Of a stretch of DNA of 64,000 nt, positions 41,101-51,991 are shown piece by piece. How positions within the stretch are numbered: the stretch's first letter is position 1; every line of letters begins with the position of its first letter. The position numbers and the translations under genes are program-made. This stretch comes from Phytobacter palmae (GTDB lineage: Bacteria; Pseudomonadota; Gammaproteobacteria; Enterobacterales; Enterobacteriaceae), in contig FONB01000003.1 in NCBI GenBank assembly GCA_900112785.1, positions 248,001-312,000 of the forward strand, given 5' to 3'. Below the pieces are notes generated by a model, which made no database searches, had not been told where the DNA came from, and saw nothing but the letters and a program-made list of their open reading frames with translations.

Positions 41101-42800
41101 GTCAACGTATCACCATCGATCCGGTGACCCGTATTGAGGGTCATTTACGCATTGATTGCGAAATTGAAAACGGCGTGGTTTCCCGAGCCTGGGCATCGGG
41201 AACCATGTGGCGCGGAATGGAAGAGATTGTGAAAGGGCGAGATCCGCGAGATGCGTGGATGATCGTGCAGCGCATTTGCGGCGTTTGCACCACCACCCAT
41301 GCGATTTCCTCGGTACGTGCGGCAGAAAGCGCACTGAAAATCAATGTGCCGCTGAACGCTCAGTACATTCGAAATATTATTCTGGCGGCGCATACTACCC
41401 ACGACCACATCGTGCACTTCTACCAGCTTTCCGCACTCGACTGGGTAGACATCACCTCTGCTCTGCAGGCCGATCCGCAAAAAGCCTCGGCATTGCTGAA
41501 AGGCATCTCGAGCTGGTCGCTTAATAGCGCCGAAGAGTTCGCCAAAGTGCAGCAGAAAATCAAAACGCTGGTAGCCAGCGGGCAGTTAGGTATTTTCGCC
41601 AACGGTTATTGGGGACATCCGGCGATGAAACTGCCGCCGGAAATTAACCTGATTGCCGTGGCGCACTATCTGCAGGCGCTGGAGTGTCAACGTGATGCCA
41701 ACCGCGTGGTGGCGTTGCTCGGTGGCAAAAGCCCGCATATCCAGAACCTGGCTGTTGGCGGCGTGGCTAACCCGATTAATCTCGATGGACTGGGCGTACT
41801 CAATCTTGAGCGCCTGATGTACATCAAAACTTTCATTGACCGCCTTGAGGATTTTGTCGAGCAGGTTTACAAGGTCGATACGGCGGTGATCGCGGCGTTC
41901 TACCCGGAATGGCTGACGATGGGCAAAGGCGCGGTTAACTATCTGAGCGCGCCGGAATTCCCCACCGATGCCCGCAATGGCAGCTTCCTTTTCCCCGGCG
42001 GCTACATTGCTAACGGTGACCTGTCTACCCGCCGTGAAATCACCTCCCACAGTGATGAATACTTGATCAAGGGGATTCAGGAGAGCGCGAAACACGCCTG
42101 GTATAAAGATGAGGAGCCGCAGGCGCCGTGGGAAGGGACGACCGTGCCTGCCTATACGGGCTGGCAGGACGAAGGCAAATACAGCTGGGTAAAATCTCCC
42201 ACCTTCTATGGCAAAACGGTGGAAGTCGGCCCGCTGGCGAATATGCTCAATAAATTGGCCGCGAAACGGGAAGCAACCTGGGAAAAACTTAACGATATCA
42301 TCGCTATTTACCAGAAACTCACCGGGAAAACGCTTGGTGTGGAACAACTGCACTCCACCCTGGGGCGGGTAATTGGACGCACCGTTCACGCCTGCGAGCT
42401 ACAGCATATTCTGCAGCACCAGTACAACGCGCTGATTGCCAATATCGGTAAAGGCGACCACGTGACCTTTGTGAAGCCGGACATTCCCGCAACGGGAGAG
42501 TTTAAAGGGGTGGGGTTCCTGGAAGCACCGCGCGGTATGTTGTCGCACTGGATGGTTATCAAAGACGGGAAAATCAGCAACTACCAGGCGGTAGTGCCAT
42601 CAACCTGGAATGCCGGTCCGCGTAATGCGAATGGCGATGTCGGGCCGTACGAGCAGTCGCTGATTGGCACCCCGATTGCGGATGCAAACAAACCGCTGGA
42701 AGTCGTGCGTACCATCCACTCGTTTGACCCTTGTATGGCCTGCGCGGTACATGTAGTCGATGCGGATGGCAACGATGTTGTCTCGGTGAAGGTGTTGTGA
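41097..42800 (+). CDS. hybC: Hydrogenase 2 large subunit HybC
   Basis: The catalytic [NiFe] subunit, 567 aa. Nickel-iron ligands are C61 and C64 (RICGVC) and C546 and C549 (DPCMAC). The precursor ends in a 15-residue peptide after H552 that the HybD protease removes once the metal centre is loaded. It is exported with HybO through the HybO Tat signal. The gene overlaps hybB by 4 bp and hybD by one base. Confidence 0.98.
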   Translation: MSQRITIDPVTRIEGHLRIDCEIENGVVSRAWASGTMWRGMEEIVKGRDPRDAWMIVQRICGVCTTTHAISSVRAAESALKINVPLNAQYIRNIILAAHTTHDHIVHFYQLSALDWVDITSALQADPQKASALLKGISSWSLNSAEEFAKVQQKIKTLVASGQLGIFANGYWGHPAMKLPPEINLIAVAHYLQALECQRDANRVVALLGGKSPHIQNLAVGGVANPINLDGLGVLNLERLMYIKTFIDRLEDFVEQVYKVDTAVIAAFYPEWLTMGKGAVNYLSAPEFPTDARNGSFLFPGGYIANGDLSTRREITSHSDEYLIKGIQESAKHAWYKDEEPQAPWEGTTVPAYTGWQDEGKYSWVKSPTFYGKTVEVGPLANMLNKLAAKREATWEKLNDIIAIYQKLTGKTLGVEQLHSTLGRVIGRTVHACELQHILQHQYNALIANIGKGDHVTFVKPDIPATGEFKGVGFLEAPRGMLSHWMVIKDGKISNYQAVVPSTWNAGPRNANGDVGPYEQSLIGTPIADANKPLEVVRTIHSFDPCMACAVHVVDADGNDVVSVKVL

Positions 42801-43294
42801 TGCGTATTTTGGTATTGGGTGTCGGTAACATTTTACTGAGCGATGAAGGCATTGGCGTTCGCGTTATTGAAGCACTGGAACAGCGTTATGTTATGCCAGA
42901 AGGCGTAGAGGTGCTGGATGGCGGCACTGCTGGCATGGAGTTGCTGGAGGCTATGGCGAATCGCACCCATCTGATCATCGTTGATGCGATCGTGTCACGC
43001 AAAAGCGAGCCTGGCGCGCTGCTTATCCTGCGTGATGAAGAGGTGCCCGTGCTGTTCAACAATAAAATTTCGCCCCATCAATTGGGGCTTTCTGATGTCC
43101 TTTCCGCCCTGCGCTTTACGGGCGAATTCCCGGACAAAATTACGCTGGTGGGGGTCATTCCCCACTCGCTGGAACCCAACATCGGACTTACCCCGACCGT
43201 TGAGGCAAGTCTGGAGCCCGCGGTACAGGCGGTGCTTGCGGCGTTACACGAATCCGGTGTTACCCCGGCATTGCGGGAGAGTGCGTATGTGTGA
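42800..43294 (+). CDS. hybD: Hydrogenase 2 maturation endopeptidase HybD
   Basis: A 164-aa protease that trims the HybC C terminus. The nickel-probing ligands E16, D62 and H93 known in E. coli are all conserved (LLSDEGIG, IIVDAIV, SPHQLG). The start ATG shares its A with the hybC stop. Confidence 0.96.
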   Translation: MRILVLGVGNILLSDEGIGVRVIEALEQRYVMPEGVEVLDGGTAGMELLEAMANRTHLIIVDAIVSRKSEPGALLILRDEEVPVLFNNKISPHQLGLSDVLSALRFTGEFPDKITLVGVIPHSLEPNIGLTPTVEASLEPAVQAVLAALHESGVTPALRESAYV

Positions 43295-43763
43295 TTTCTC
43301 CGGTTTTCAACAATCCCCGCATAGCCTGGTGGAAGCTGCGTTTTCGCGTATTGCCGCAGAAGAGATGCAGGATTTGCCCTTTTTGCATCCGACTATGCCG
43401 GTTTTTGTCCCCGGCTTTACGCTGTTTGAAGGGCAATGGATCGGCTGCGTATTGACGCCCTGGATGTTGAGCCTTGCTATCTTTCCCGGCCCGGAACAGT
43501 CCTGGCCGGCGCGAAAAGTGGGGGAGAAGCTGGGCCTGCAACTTCCCTTTGGTGAGATGATGTTTACCGTCGGTGAACTGGACGGGGTATCCCAGTACTG
43601 CGCCTGTTCGTTGATGTCGCCGCTGGCGCATGATCTCACCGTCGGACAGGGAAAAGCACTGGCCCAGGACTGCCTGCGGATGGTGCTTTCACTGCCGGTG
43701 CGTGACCCGCAACTCAGCCGCCGTGCCCTGTTTGCCGGCCTTAAAGGCGGCGAGTATGCATGA
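43287..43763 (+). CDS. hybE: Hydrogenase 2 chaperone HybE
   Basis: A 158-aa Tat-proofreading chaperone that binds the HybO signal peptide and coordinates export with HybC maturation. Signatures are LPFLHPTMPVFVPGFTLFEGQWIGCVLTPWMLS and TVGELDGVSQY. It begins 8 bp inside the end of hybD. Its N terminus diverges from E. coli. Confidence 0.94.
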   Translation: MCDFSGFQQSPHSLVEAAFSRIAAEEMQDLPFLHPTMPVFVPGFTLFEGQWIGCVLTPWMLSLAIFPGPEQSWPARKVGEKLGLQLPFGEMMFTVGELDGVSQYCACSLMSPLAHDLTVGQGKALAQDCLRMVLSLPVRDPQLSRRALFAGLKGGEYA

Positions 43764-44100
43764 GCTTTCCCTGTGCCAGAACCTGGTTGAGATTCTTGAA
43801 CAACAGGCTCAGCAGCATGGGGCAAAGCGGGTAACGGGCGTCTGGCTGGAGCTGGGGGCGTTTGCCTGTATCGAGGAGAGCGCGCTGCGTTTTGGCTTTG
43901 AGATAACCTGTCGGGGAACGGTGGCAGAAGGGTGTCAGTTGCACCTGTCACACCGTCCTTCGCTGGCCTGGTGCTGGAACTGTAATGAAAGCGTTGAGGT
44001 GAGCGGGGAAGAGGTCTGCCCGCGTTGCCAAAGTCCCGGTTTACAGCGGGAAAACGACAGCGGCATGCAAATCAAAAGTATCGAAGTCGATCAGGAGTAA
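43756..44100 (+). CDS. hybF: Hydrogenase nickel-insertion protein HybF (HypA family)
   Basis: A 114-aa HypA-type protein that delivers nickel to hydrogenases 1 and 2. MHEL at the N terminus carries the nickel-binding His2. A zinc site is formed by CWNC and CPRC. It overlaps hybE by 8 bp. Confidence 0.96.
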   Translation: MHELSLCQNLVEILEQQAQQHGAKRVTGVWLELGAFACIEESALRFGFEITCRGTVAEGCQLHLSHRPSLAWCWNCNESVEVSGEEVCPRCQSPGLQRENDSGMQIKSIEVDQE

Positions 44101-44102
44101 CT

Positions 44103-44357
44103 ATGTGTATTGGTGTGCCCGGCCAGGTGGTTAGCGTCGGTGAAAGCGTTCATCATCTGGCGCAGGTCGATGTCTGCGGCGTTCGCCGTGACGTGAATAT
44201 TATGCTGGTGTGTGAAAGCGAACCTGCCGCGCTGCTTGGTCAGTGGGTGCTGGTGCATGTGGGGTTTGCCATGAGTGTGATTGATGAGGAAGAGGCTCTG
44301 GCAACGCTGGAAGCCCTGCGCGAACTGGATATGGACTTCACCGAACCTCAAAGATGA
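44103..44357 (+). CDS. hybG: Hydrogenase maturation chaperone HybG (HypC family)
   Basis: An 84-aa HypC-type chaperone for HybC. The N terminus MCIGVPGQV supplies the essential Cys2 that carries the Fe(CN)2CO group with HypD. It is the last gene of the hyb operon and overlaps the convergent DeoR gene by 10 bp at its 3' end. Confidence 0.96.
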   Translation: MCIGVPGQVVSVGESVHHLAQVDVCGVRRDVNIMLVCESEPAALLGQWVLVHVGFAMSVIDEEEALATLEALRELDMDFTEPQR

Positions 44358-45070
44358 ACCATACCGGGTTTGGCATCGGTAATCATCTGCGTGACCAGCG
44401 CCAGATTACCGATTTTCGCCTCGCTGGCCCGGTAAAATTTACTCTTATCAATCAGCAATAAAGACTGATTCGCCCGGCGCAGAAGGTGCGCTTTATAGGT
44501 GGCGTTATATTTCGTGGAATCCCACATCTCCCCGCTGGCATCCACCCCTTCGCAGGAAAAAATAAACAGGTCGACCTCAAGCGATTTCAGCATCGCGACC
44601 AGAGCCGGGTTCACGTAGCAGCGATTCTGCCGCTCCAGCCGTCCGCCGGAGCAAATCAGATTAATATGCTGGCGGCGCGCCATCTCCTGGCAAACGGGCA
44701 GGCTGTTGGTAAATACCGTCAGCGGGATATCCGGTAACTGACGCGCCAGATGAAAACAGGTCGAACTGGCATCCAGTGCCAGCGTCATCCCTTTCTCAAT
44801 CCAGTTCAGGGCGTGGCGGGCTATATCGGCTTTATCGGCATAGTGGCTTTTGCGGCGGGTGTAAAACGGCTCGCCATCATTCTGTTGCGGCGTATGAAGT
44901 AAGCGCGCCCGGCCGTGGCGACGGACAATTTTCCCCTGAGTCTGCAGAGCCTTAAGATCCCGACGAATAGTCTCTTTGCTGACGCCAAGCCGGTCTGCCA
45001 GTGCGTCGGTGGTCAATGTCACATGTTCTGCCAGTAGCTGAATTAACGATGCCTGGCGTGTAATTTTCAT
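44348..45070 (-). CDS. DeoR-family regulator, FucR-like
   Basis: A 240-aa repressor/activator of the DeoR family, strikingly similar by eye to FucR, the L-fucose regulator. The N-terminal HTH is [37 protein letters not shown]. The C-terminal sugar-phosphate sensor domain includes [36 protein letters not shown] and [10 protein letters not shown]. It starts inside the end of the diguanylate cyclase gene (ATGA). No sugar genes adjoin it, so the target is unknown; a fuc-like or aldose system elsewhere is possible. Confidence 0.87.
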   Translation of the reverse strand: MKITRQASLIQLLAEHVTLTTDALADRLGVSKETIRRDLKALQTQGKIVRRHGRARLLHTPQQNDGEPFYTRRKSHYADKADIARHALNWIEKGMTLALDASSTCFHLARQLPDIPLTVFTNSLPVCQEMARRQHINLICSGGRLERQNRCYVNPALVAMLKSLEVDLFIFSCEGVDASGEMWDSTKYNATYKAHLLRRANQSLLLIDKSKFYRASEAKIGNLALVTQMITDAKPGMVHL

Positions 45071-46053
45071 GTTGGCTCCGCCTGCCGGTACGAGAGGGAT
45101 AGCAGCGTGTGGCCAATGGCTGCGCCATTTTTACCGGTATGCTTAATCTGGTACATCGACTGATCAGCGCGCCGCAGCGCGTTCACAAAATCGTCGTCGC
45201 GTTGCACTTCATCAATGCCGATGGAGGCTCCTACCCGGGCATCGCCATTGTCCAGTTCGAACGGGGTGAGCGCGGCGCGCAGGCAATTATGCGCAGTGCT
45301 GTTAGTAAGCAGGCTGTTGAGCGCGAACGGCAGCAGCAGAACAAACTCATCGCCCCCCAGACGCCCTACCACCGATCCTTCCGGGCAGGCCTCGCGCAGG
45401 CGCTGGCTTAACTGTATCAGCAATTCATCACCGCTGCGGTGACCAAAGGTATCGTTAACGACTTTAAAATCGTCCAGATCGATAAACGCCACACACAGCG
45501 GGCCTGCGGTTTTGAGGATATCGAAGTGGTTGATGAGTGCGTGACGGTTCGCCAGTCCGGTCAGCGGGTCGTGGTTAGCCAGGGCTGCAAGCTGCTCTTC
45601 GTACTGCTTCTCTTTGGTCATGTCGATATGGGTGCCGGTGACCTTTAACGGCTTGCCGTCGCTGTCCCGGTCAGTGACACGTCCGCGGTCCAGCACCCAG
45701 GTGACGGTGCCGTTTTTATGCTGCATACGGTGCAGTGCTTCATAGAACGGGGTTTTGCCATGCAGGTGATCGTAAAACGCATCCAGAACGCGCTGGCGGT
45801 CGTCTTCATGCAAGTGCTCTTTCCAGACATCAAAGTGGGCGCTAAGCTCCTTTGGCTGATAGCCAAGCATCGATCCCCAGCGACGGTTGTAGATAATCAG
45901 TTTTCCGCTTGGCACATCAAGTTGCCATAAACAGAGTCCGGTGCCATCCAGCGCCGCGCTGAGCTTATTACGGGCATCACGCGCCATACGCACCAGACGG
46001 GCGTTATGCTTTTTCAGATTCTGGATTTGCTGTTTTAGCGCATTTTCAGACAT
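45067..46053 (-). CDS. PAS-GGDEF diguanylate cyclase
   Basis: A 328-aa soluble protein. Residues 1-30 form a coiled-coil segment, 31-150 a PAS/PAC sensor (TGLCLWQLDVPSGKLIIYNRRWGSMLGY) and 155-318 a GGDEF domain. The active site G233-G-D-E-F237 and the metal motif FIDLDDFKVVND are intact, so it should make cyclic di-GMP. The RxxD inhibitory site is missing (PEGS in its place), so product feedback is probably lost. Its stop overlaps the start of the FucR-like regulator. The pair is inserted between hybG and yghU. Confidence 0.9.
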   Translation of the reverse strand: MSENALKQQIQNLKKHNARLVRMARDARNKLSAALDGTGLCLWQLDVPSGKLIIYNRRWGSMLGYQPKELSAHFDVWKEHLHEDDRQRVLDAFYDHLHGKTPFYEALHRMQHKNGTVTWVLDRGRVTDRDSDGKPLKVTGTHIDMTKEKQYEEQLAALANHDPLTGLANRHALINHFDILKTAGPLCVAFIDLDDFKVVNDTFGHRSGDELLIQLSQRLREACPEGSVVGRLGGDEFVLLLPFALNSLLTNSTAHNCLRAALTPFELDNGDARVGASIGIDEVQRDDDFVNALRRADQSMYQIKHTGKNGAAIGHTLLSLSYRQAEPT

Positions 46054-46146
46054 TTGGCGTGACTTGGATAAATAAAAGGCATTCTTACTGGTTATCTGCG
46101 GGGATGTAAATATGAAGTGAGAAAAACAGTGTAAGGCCGGATTGGA

Positions 46147-46179
46147 AGGGAAAATTCCCGGACGTTTGACGTCCGGGAA
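46147..46179 (-). terminator. Terminator of yghU
   Basis: Perfect 10-bp arms TTCCCGGACG/CGTCCGGGAA with a 5-nt loop, followed on the minus strand by TTTTCCC. Confidence 0.85.
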
Positions 46180-46185
46180 GCGGGT

Positions 46186-47052
46186 TCAGCCGTTGCGTTT
46201 ATCTTCGGTATTGGTATCGAAGTCGCTGGCGTCGTGGCGTTCATGCAACTGTTCACCTGGTTCGCCAAAGGTACGGTTAACCATGCGTCCACGTTTTACG
46301 GCAGGACGCCCGGCAACTTCTTTGGCCCAGCGCACAACATTCTGGTAGCCACTGGCTTCAAGGAACTCGGCGGCGTTGTAAACGCTGCCCAGCACCACGT
46401 TGCCATACCACGGCCAGATGGCCATATCGGCAATAGTGTATTCGTCACCCGCCACGAATTTGTGTTTAGCGAGCTGTTTGTCGAGCACATCTAACTGGCG
46501 CTTGGCTTCCATTGTAAAACGGTTGATGGCGTACTCGATTTTCACCGGCGCATAATTGTAGAAGTGGCCAAAGCCGCCGCCGAGGAACGGCGCAGAGCCT
46601 TGCAGCCAGAACAGCCAGTTCAGTGTTTCAGTACGCCCGGCGGGGTCTTTGGGCAGGAAGTGACCAAACTTCTCCGCGAGATAGAGAAGAATGGCACCGG
46701 ACTCAAACACGCGCGTTGGCGGGGTGGTTGAGTGGTCACGCAGCGCCGGAATTTTGGAGTTCGGGTTCACGTCCACGAAGCCGCTGGAGAACTGATCGCC
46801 TTCACCAATGCGGATGAGCCAGGCGTCATATTCCGCCTCTTTTACGCCCTTCGCCAGTAACTCTTCCAGCATGATTGTCACTTTCTGTCCGTTTGGCGTA
46901 CCCAGCGAATAAAGCTGAAGCGGATGCTTACCGACGGGTAACTCTTTGTCATGGGTCGCGCCGGAAATCGGACGGTTGATATTGGCGAATGCGCCGCCGC
47001 CGGACTTATCCCACGTCCAGACTTTAGGGGGCTGATAGTTGTTTTCTGACAT
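46186..47052 (-). CDS. yghU: Glutathione-dependent disulfide-bond reductase YghU
   Basis: A 288-aa Nu-class glutathione transferase homologue with strong disulfide reductase activity that binds two glutathiones. Motifs YSLGTPNGQKVTIMLEEL, NPNSKIPALRD and FESGAILLYLAEKFG are typical. It lies next to hyb as in E. coli and is 75 bp downstream of the DsbA-like gene on the same strand. Confidence 0.95.
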   Translation of the reverse strand: MSENNYQPPKVWTWDKSGGGAFANINRPISGATHDKELPVGKHPLQLYSLGTPNGQKVTIMLEELLAKGVKEAEYDAWLIRIGEGDQFSSGFVDVNPNSKIPALRDHSTTPPTRVFESGAILLYLAEKFGHFLPKDPAGRTETLNWLFWLQGSAPFLGGGFGHFYNYAPVKIEYAINRFTMEAKRQLDVLDKQLAKHKFVAGDEYTIADMAIWPWYGNVVLGSVYNAAEFLEASGYQNVVRWAKEVAGRPAVKRGRMVNRTFGEPGEQLHERHDASDFDTNTEDKRNG

Positions 47053-47127
47053 GTTGACCTGCCTTTTCGTTAAGGTGTTGAAGCAGTGTAGCAGCCGTCG
47101 GATGGGGGCGTGTTTTCCCCGTCCTTA

Positions 47128-47682
47128 TCAGGCCAGGATACGCGCCGCCCAGGCGCTGATATCATCACCGCTGCCGAGATCTGCCTGTACCAGTCCGTTG
47201 ACCATAAAAGTGGGGGAGACATGGATACCGTTCTGGCGCGCATACTTACAGTGCCATTTAATTTCCGTCTGCAATTCCGGGCGCGCAAAGGCTTCGCTTA
47301 ACGTCACGCCGCTATAATTTTCAATACGTTCAATGATCTGCTGCGGTGTGGCATCCATATTCGGGCCGCTACAGTGGTCGGTAAACTCAAACTCTTCCCG
47401 ATGATCGGCAACCGCCTGCATCACCTTATGCGCGGCATCGCGTCCATTGGGCAGCGTGGAGGCGGCAAGAATGCAGCGCACAATGACGCCTGAGAATAAA
47501 TGCCATGGCTGCGACTGCAGGCGAATTTTTACCGTCACCTTGTCTTCACCCACCTCTTTTAGCAGCGCATCCAGCTTATTAAACGCGCGCACGGAGAACG
47601 GGCAGGTGGGTTCCAGGAATACTTCGAAAGTCCGTGGGCCGTGCCCCCAGACCAGCGGCTTTGCATGTAACGGTTGGCTCAT
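47128..47682 (-). CDS. DsbA-like thioredoxin-fold protein with CPFS site
   Basis: A 184-aa cytoplasmic protein (no signal peptide) with a DsbA/thioredoxin-like fold: FEVFLEPTCPFSVRAFNKL, then helical insert and the cis-Pro region VSPTFMVNGL. The active-site motif is C27-P-F-S30, so the resolving cysteine is serine. It cannot be a standard two-cysteine oxidoreductase and may act through glutathione. The neighbouring yghU, a glutathione-dependent disulfide reductase, supports a shared role; this is an inference. Confidence 0.75.
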   Translation of the reverse strand: MSQPLHAKPLVWGHGPRTFEVFLEPTCPFSVRAFNKLDALLKEVGEDKVTVKIRLQSQPWHLFSGVIVRCILAASTLPNGRDAAHKVMQAVADHREEFEFTDHCSGPNMDATPQQIIERIENYSGVTLSEAFARPELQTEIKWHCKYARQNGIHVSPTFMVNGLVQADLGSGDDISAWAARILA

Positions 47683-47904
47683 GTTGACTCCTGATGGTTA
47701 GCACGATGTTGTGGCAGATGTGAAGGTTGCGATGACAGAAGAGAATATCAGGATGTGATTTCGTGAGGCACTGGAATTGATGAATTTGGCAGGGGTAGCG
47801 GCTAAACCGCCCAAAAAGCCAATTTCAAAACAGACCGCCAGCCGGGACCTTGCTGTTGCTGTAGCGCACTCATTTTGCATTGGCAATAGAATAGATTTGC
47901 TTTG

Positions 47905-47917
47905 CTAAACCGGTTTA
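47905..47917. promoter_or_regulatory. ScrR operator upstream of scrK
   Basis: CTAAACCGGTTTA is the ScrR operator core, followed by A in place of the final G of the perfect palindrome. It lies about 37 bp before scrK, overlapping the probable promoter. Confidence 0.88.
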
Positions 47918-47954
47918 ATTAAATTTTAGCCATACATTCTACTGGGAGAAAGTC

Positions 47955-48881
47955 ATGTCAGCTCAAGTCTGGTGTCTGGGTGATGCCGTTGTTGATCTAT
48001 TGCCTGAGGGTGAAGGGCGATTAATGCAGTGCGCGGGCGGAGCCCCGGCTAATGTCGCCGTGGGCATTGCAAGACTGGAAGGGAAAAGCGGTTTTATCGG
48101 CCGGGTGGGGCAGGATCCTTTTGGCAAATTTATGTACAACACGCTGTGCCGGGAAAAGGTGAACACAGATTTTATGACCTTTGACGAATCACAGCGTACA
48201 TCAACCGTTGTCGTTGCCCTTGATGACGAAGGCGAGCGTTCCTTCACATTCATGGTGCGCCCCAGCGCCGACCTTTTCTTGCGGGCCGATGATTTGCCGG
48301 CCTTCCGTCAGGGGGAGTGGTTACATTGCTGTTCTATTGCGCTCTCCGCTGAGCCTTCGCGGACCACTACATTACTCGCCATGCAGCGTATACGCGAAGC
48401 AGGTGGCTTCGTCTGTTTTGATCCTAATATTCGTACCGATCTCTGGCAGGATCCGCAGATGCTGCAACAGTGTCTGGAACATGCATTCGCGCTGGCTGAT
48501 GTGGTCAAACTCTCGGAAGAAGAGCTGGCTTTTATGATGGCCTCCACGGATTTACGCATCGCTATGAAAACACTGGCAGAACGTTTTGCTATCAAACTGT
48601 TGCTTGTTACCCAGGGTAAAGCCGGCGTGCTGGCGCTATTGCAGGGCGACATTTTCCATTACCCCAGCGTGCCCGTGGCAAGCGTGGATACCACCGGCGC
48701 GGGTGATGCCTTTGTGGCCGGGCTATTGTGGCAACTGGCGCAAACAGGTTTACCTCAAAGTGAAGTGGAGCTGGCATCGGGCCTGAGGTATGCGCAGCGA
48801 TGCGGTGCGCTGGCGACCACGGCGAAAGGGGCAATGACCGCGTTACCCCGACTGGCGGCTTTGATGGCTCCTCAGGACTGA
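47955..48881 (+). CDS. scrK: Fructokinase ScrK
   Basis: A 308-aa PfkB-family kinase that phosphorylates the fructose released by ScrB. PfkB signatures are GGAPANVAVGIARL near residue 29 and DTTGAGDAFVAGLLW with the catalytic Asp. It has its own ScrR operator and promoter, and is followed by the scrYABR transcription unit as in pUR400 and Klebsiella. Confidence 0.95.
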   Translation: MSAQVWCLGDAVVDLLPEGEGRLMQCAGGAPANVAVGIARLEGKSGFIGRVGQDPFGKFMYNTLCREKVNTDFMTFDESQRTSTVVVALDDEGERSFTFMVRPSADLFLRADDLPAFRQGEWLHCCSIALSAEPSRTTTLLAMQRIREAGGFVCFDPNIRTDLWQDPQMLQQCLEHAFALADVVKLSEEELAFMMASTDLRIAMKTLAERFAIKLLLVTQGKAGVLALLQGDIFHYPSVPVASVDTTGAGDAFVAGLLWQLAQTGLPQSEVELASGLRYAQRCGALATTAKGAMTALPRLAALMAPQD

Positions 48882-48915
48882 TTTTCCGAACGATTTGCGA
48901 CCCTCCTCACATTCA

Positions 48916-48929
48916 CTAAACCGGTTTAG
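48916..48929. promoter_or_regulatory. ScrR operator 1 upstream of scrY
   Basis: Perfect 14-bp palindrome CTAAACCGGTTTAG, identical to the second copy 59 bp downstream. Paired operators are known for scrY. Confidence 0.9.
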
Positions 48930-48974
48930 CTATTTTGTTTGCAGGTTGAAATTAACCACTATTATGATTCGCGA

Positions 48975-48988
48975 CTAAACCGGTTTAG
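48975..48988. promoter_or_regulatory. ScrR operator 2 upstream of scrY
   Basis: Perfect palindrome CTAAACCGGTTTAG 46 bp before the scrY start. The centre-to-centre distance to the first operator is 59 bp. Confidence 0.9.
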
Positions 48989-50551
<1,563 letters not shown>

Positions 50552-50554
50552 TAA

Positions 50555-50577
50555 TGAAGCCCCGCAACGGGGCTTCA
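50555..50577 (+). terminator. Intercistronic hairpin between scrY and scrA
   Basis: TGAAGCCCCG and CGGGGCTTCA form a perfect 10-bp stem with a CAA loop. No U-tract follows, so it more likely protects scrY mRNA or reduces read-through than terminates fully. Confidence 0.6.
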
Positions 50578-50620
50578 TAACGCGCTAATTACTACAAATT
50601 TCCATAAAACAGGGGCTTAT

Positions 50621-51991
50621 ATGGACTTTGAACAGATTTCCCGGTCGCTTTTACCGCTGCTAGGCGGCAAGGACAATATCGTCAGTGCTGCGCATTGTGC
50701 CACGCGCCTGCGGCTGGTGCTGGCGGAAGATGCAAAAGCAGACACCACGGCAATAGGCAAAGTGGAGGGGGTGAAAGGCTGCTTCCGCAATGCCGGACAG
50801 TTGCAGGTTATCTTCGGCACTGGTGTGGTGAATAAAGTATATGCGGCGTTTATCAAAGAGGCGGGCATTGGCGAAACGAGTAAGTCTGATGCTGCCGCCA
50901 TTGCTGCCCGCAAACTGAATCCGTTCCAGCGCGTGGCCCGTTTGTTGTCGAATATTTTCGTCCCGATAATCCCCGCCATCGTGGCCTCAGGGTTGTTGAT
51001 GGGCCTGCTGGGCATGGTGAAAACCTACGGCTGGGTGAACCCGGAAAATGCACTCTACATCATGCTGGACATGTTCAGCTCGGCGGCGTTCATTATCCTG
51101 CCTATCCTGATTGGCTTCACCGCAGCGCGTGAATTTGGCGGTAACCCCTTCCTGGGCGCGACGTTGGGCGGCATTCTGACGCATCCGGCCCTGACCAACG
51201 CCTGGGGCGTGGCCGCCGGGTTCCATACCATGAACTTTTTTGGTATCGAAGTGGCGATGATTGGTTATCAGGGTACGGTCTTTCCGGTGCTGCTTGCCGT
51301 CTGGTTTATGAGCATCCTGGAAAAGCAGCTGCGCCGGGTTATTCCGGACGCGCTGGATCTGATTCTGACGCCGTTTTTGACAGTTATTATCACTGGTTTT
51401 GTCGCGCTGCTGGTCATCGGCCCGGCGGGTCGGGCGCTGGGTGACGGTATCTCCTTTGTGCTGAGCACTCTCATCACCCATGCCGGATGGCTGGCAGGGC
51501 TGCTGTTCGGTGGTCTCTATTCGGTGATTGTTATTACCGGCGTGCACCACAGTTTCCATGCGATTGAAGCCGGGTTATTGGGCAATCCGTCTATTGGTGT
51601 GAACTTCCTGTTGCCCATCTGGGCGATGGCCAACGTCGCGCAGGGTGGCGCTTGCCTGGCGGTGTGGTTTAAAACCAAAGATGCCAAAATCAAAGCCATT
51701 ACCTTACCGTCGGCATTTTCTGCGGTCCTCGGCATTACCGAAGCCGCGATTTTTGGTATCAACCTGCGTTTTGTAAAACCTTTTATTGCGGCATTGATTG
51801 GTGGTGCGGCTGGCGGTGCCTGGGTGGTTTCGGTCCATGTCTATATGACCGCTGTCGGGCTGACAGGCATTCCGGGCATGGCGATTGTGCAGGCCAGCTC
51901 GTTACTGAATTATGCTGTCGGGATGGTGATCGCGTTCAGCGTCGCCTTCGTTATCTCTTACCTGCTTAAATACAAAACGGACTCAGAATAA
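50621..51991 (+). CDS. scrA: Sucrose-specific PTS enzyme IIBC ScrA
   Basis: A 456-aa sucrose permease of the glucose superfamily. The IIB domain (1-85) carries the phosphorylated cysteine C26 (AAHCATRLRL). The IIC membrane domain follows from about residue 105. No IIA domain is present, so it must use Crr (IIA-Glc). It imports sucrose as sucrose 6-phosphate. Its stop overlaps the scrB start by one base. Confidence 0.96.
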   Translation: MDFEQISRSLLPLLGGKDNIVSAAHCATRLRLVLAEDAKADTTAIGKVEGVKGCFRNAGQLQVIFGTGVVNKVYAAFIKEAGIGETSKSDAAAIAARKLNPFQRVARLLSNIFVPIIPAIVASGLLMGLLGMVKTYGWVNPENALYIMLDMFSSAAFIILPILIGFTAAREFGGNPFLGATLGGILTHPALTNAWGVAAGFHTMNFFGIEVAMIGYQGTVFPVLLAVWFMSILEKQLRRVIPDALDLILTPFLTVIITGFVALLVIGPAGRALGDGISFVLSTLITHAGWLAGLLFGGLYSVIVITGVHHSFHAIEAGLLGNPSIGVNFLLPIWAMANVAQGGACLAVWFKTKDAKIKAITLPSAFSAVLGITEAAIFGINLRFVKPFIAALIGGAAGGAWVVSVHVYMTAVGLTGIPGMAIVQASSLLNYAVGMVIAFSVAFVISYLLKYKTDSE

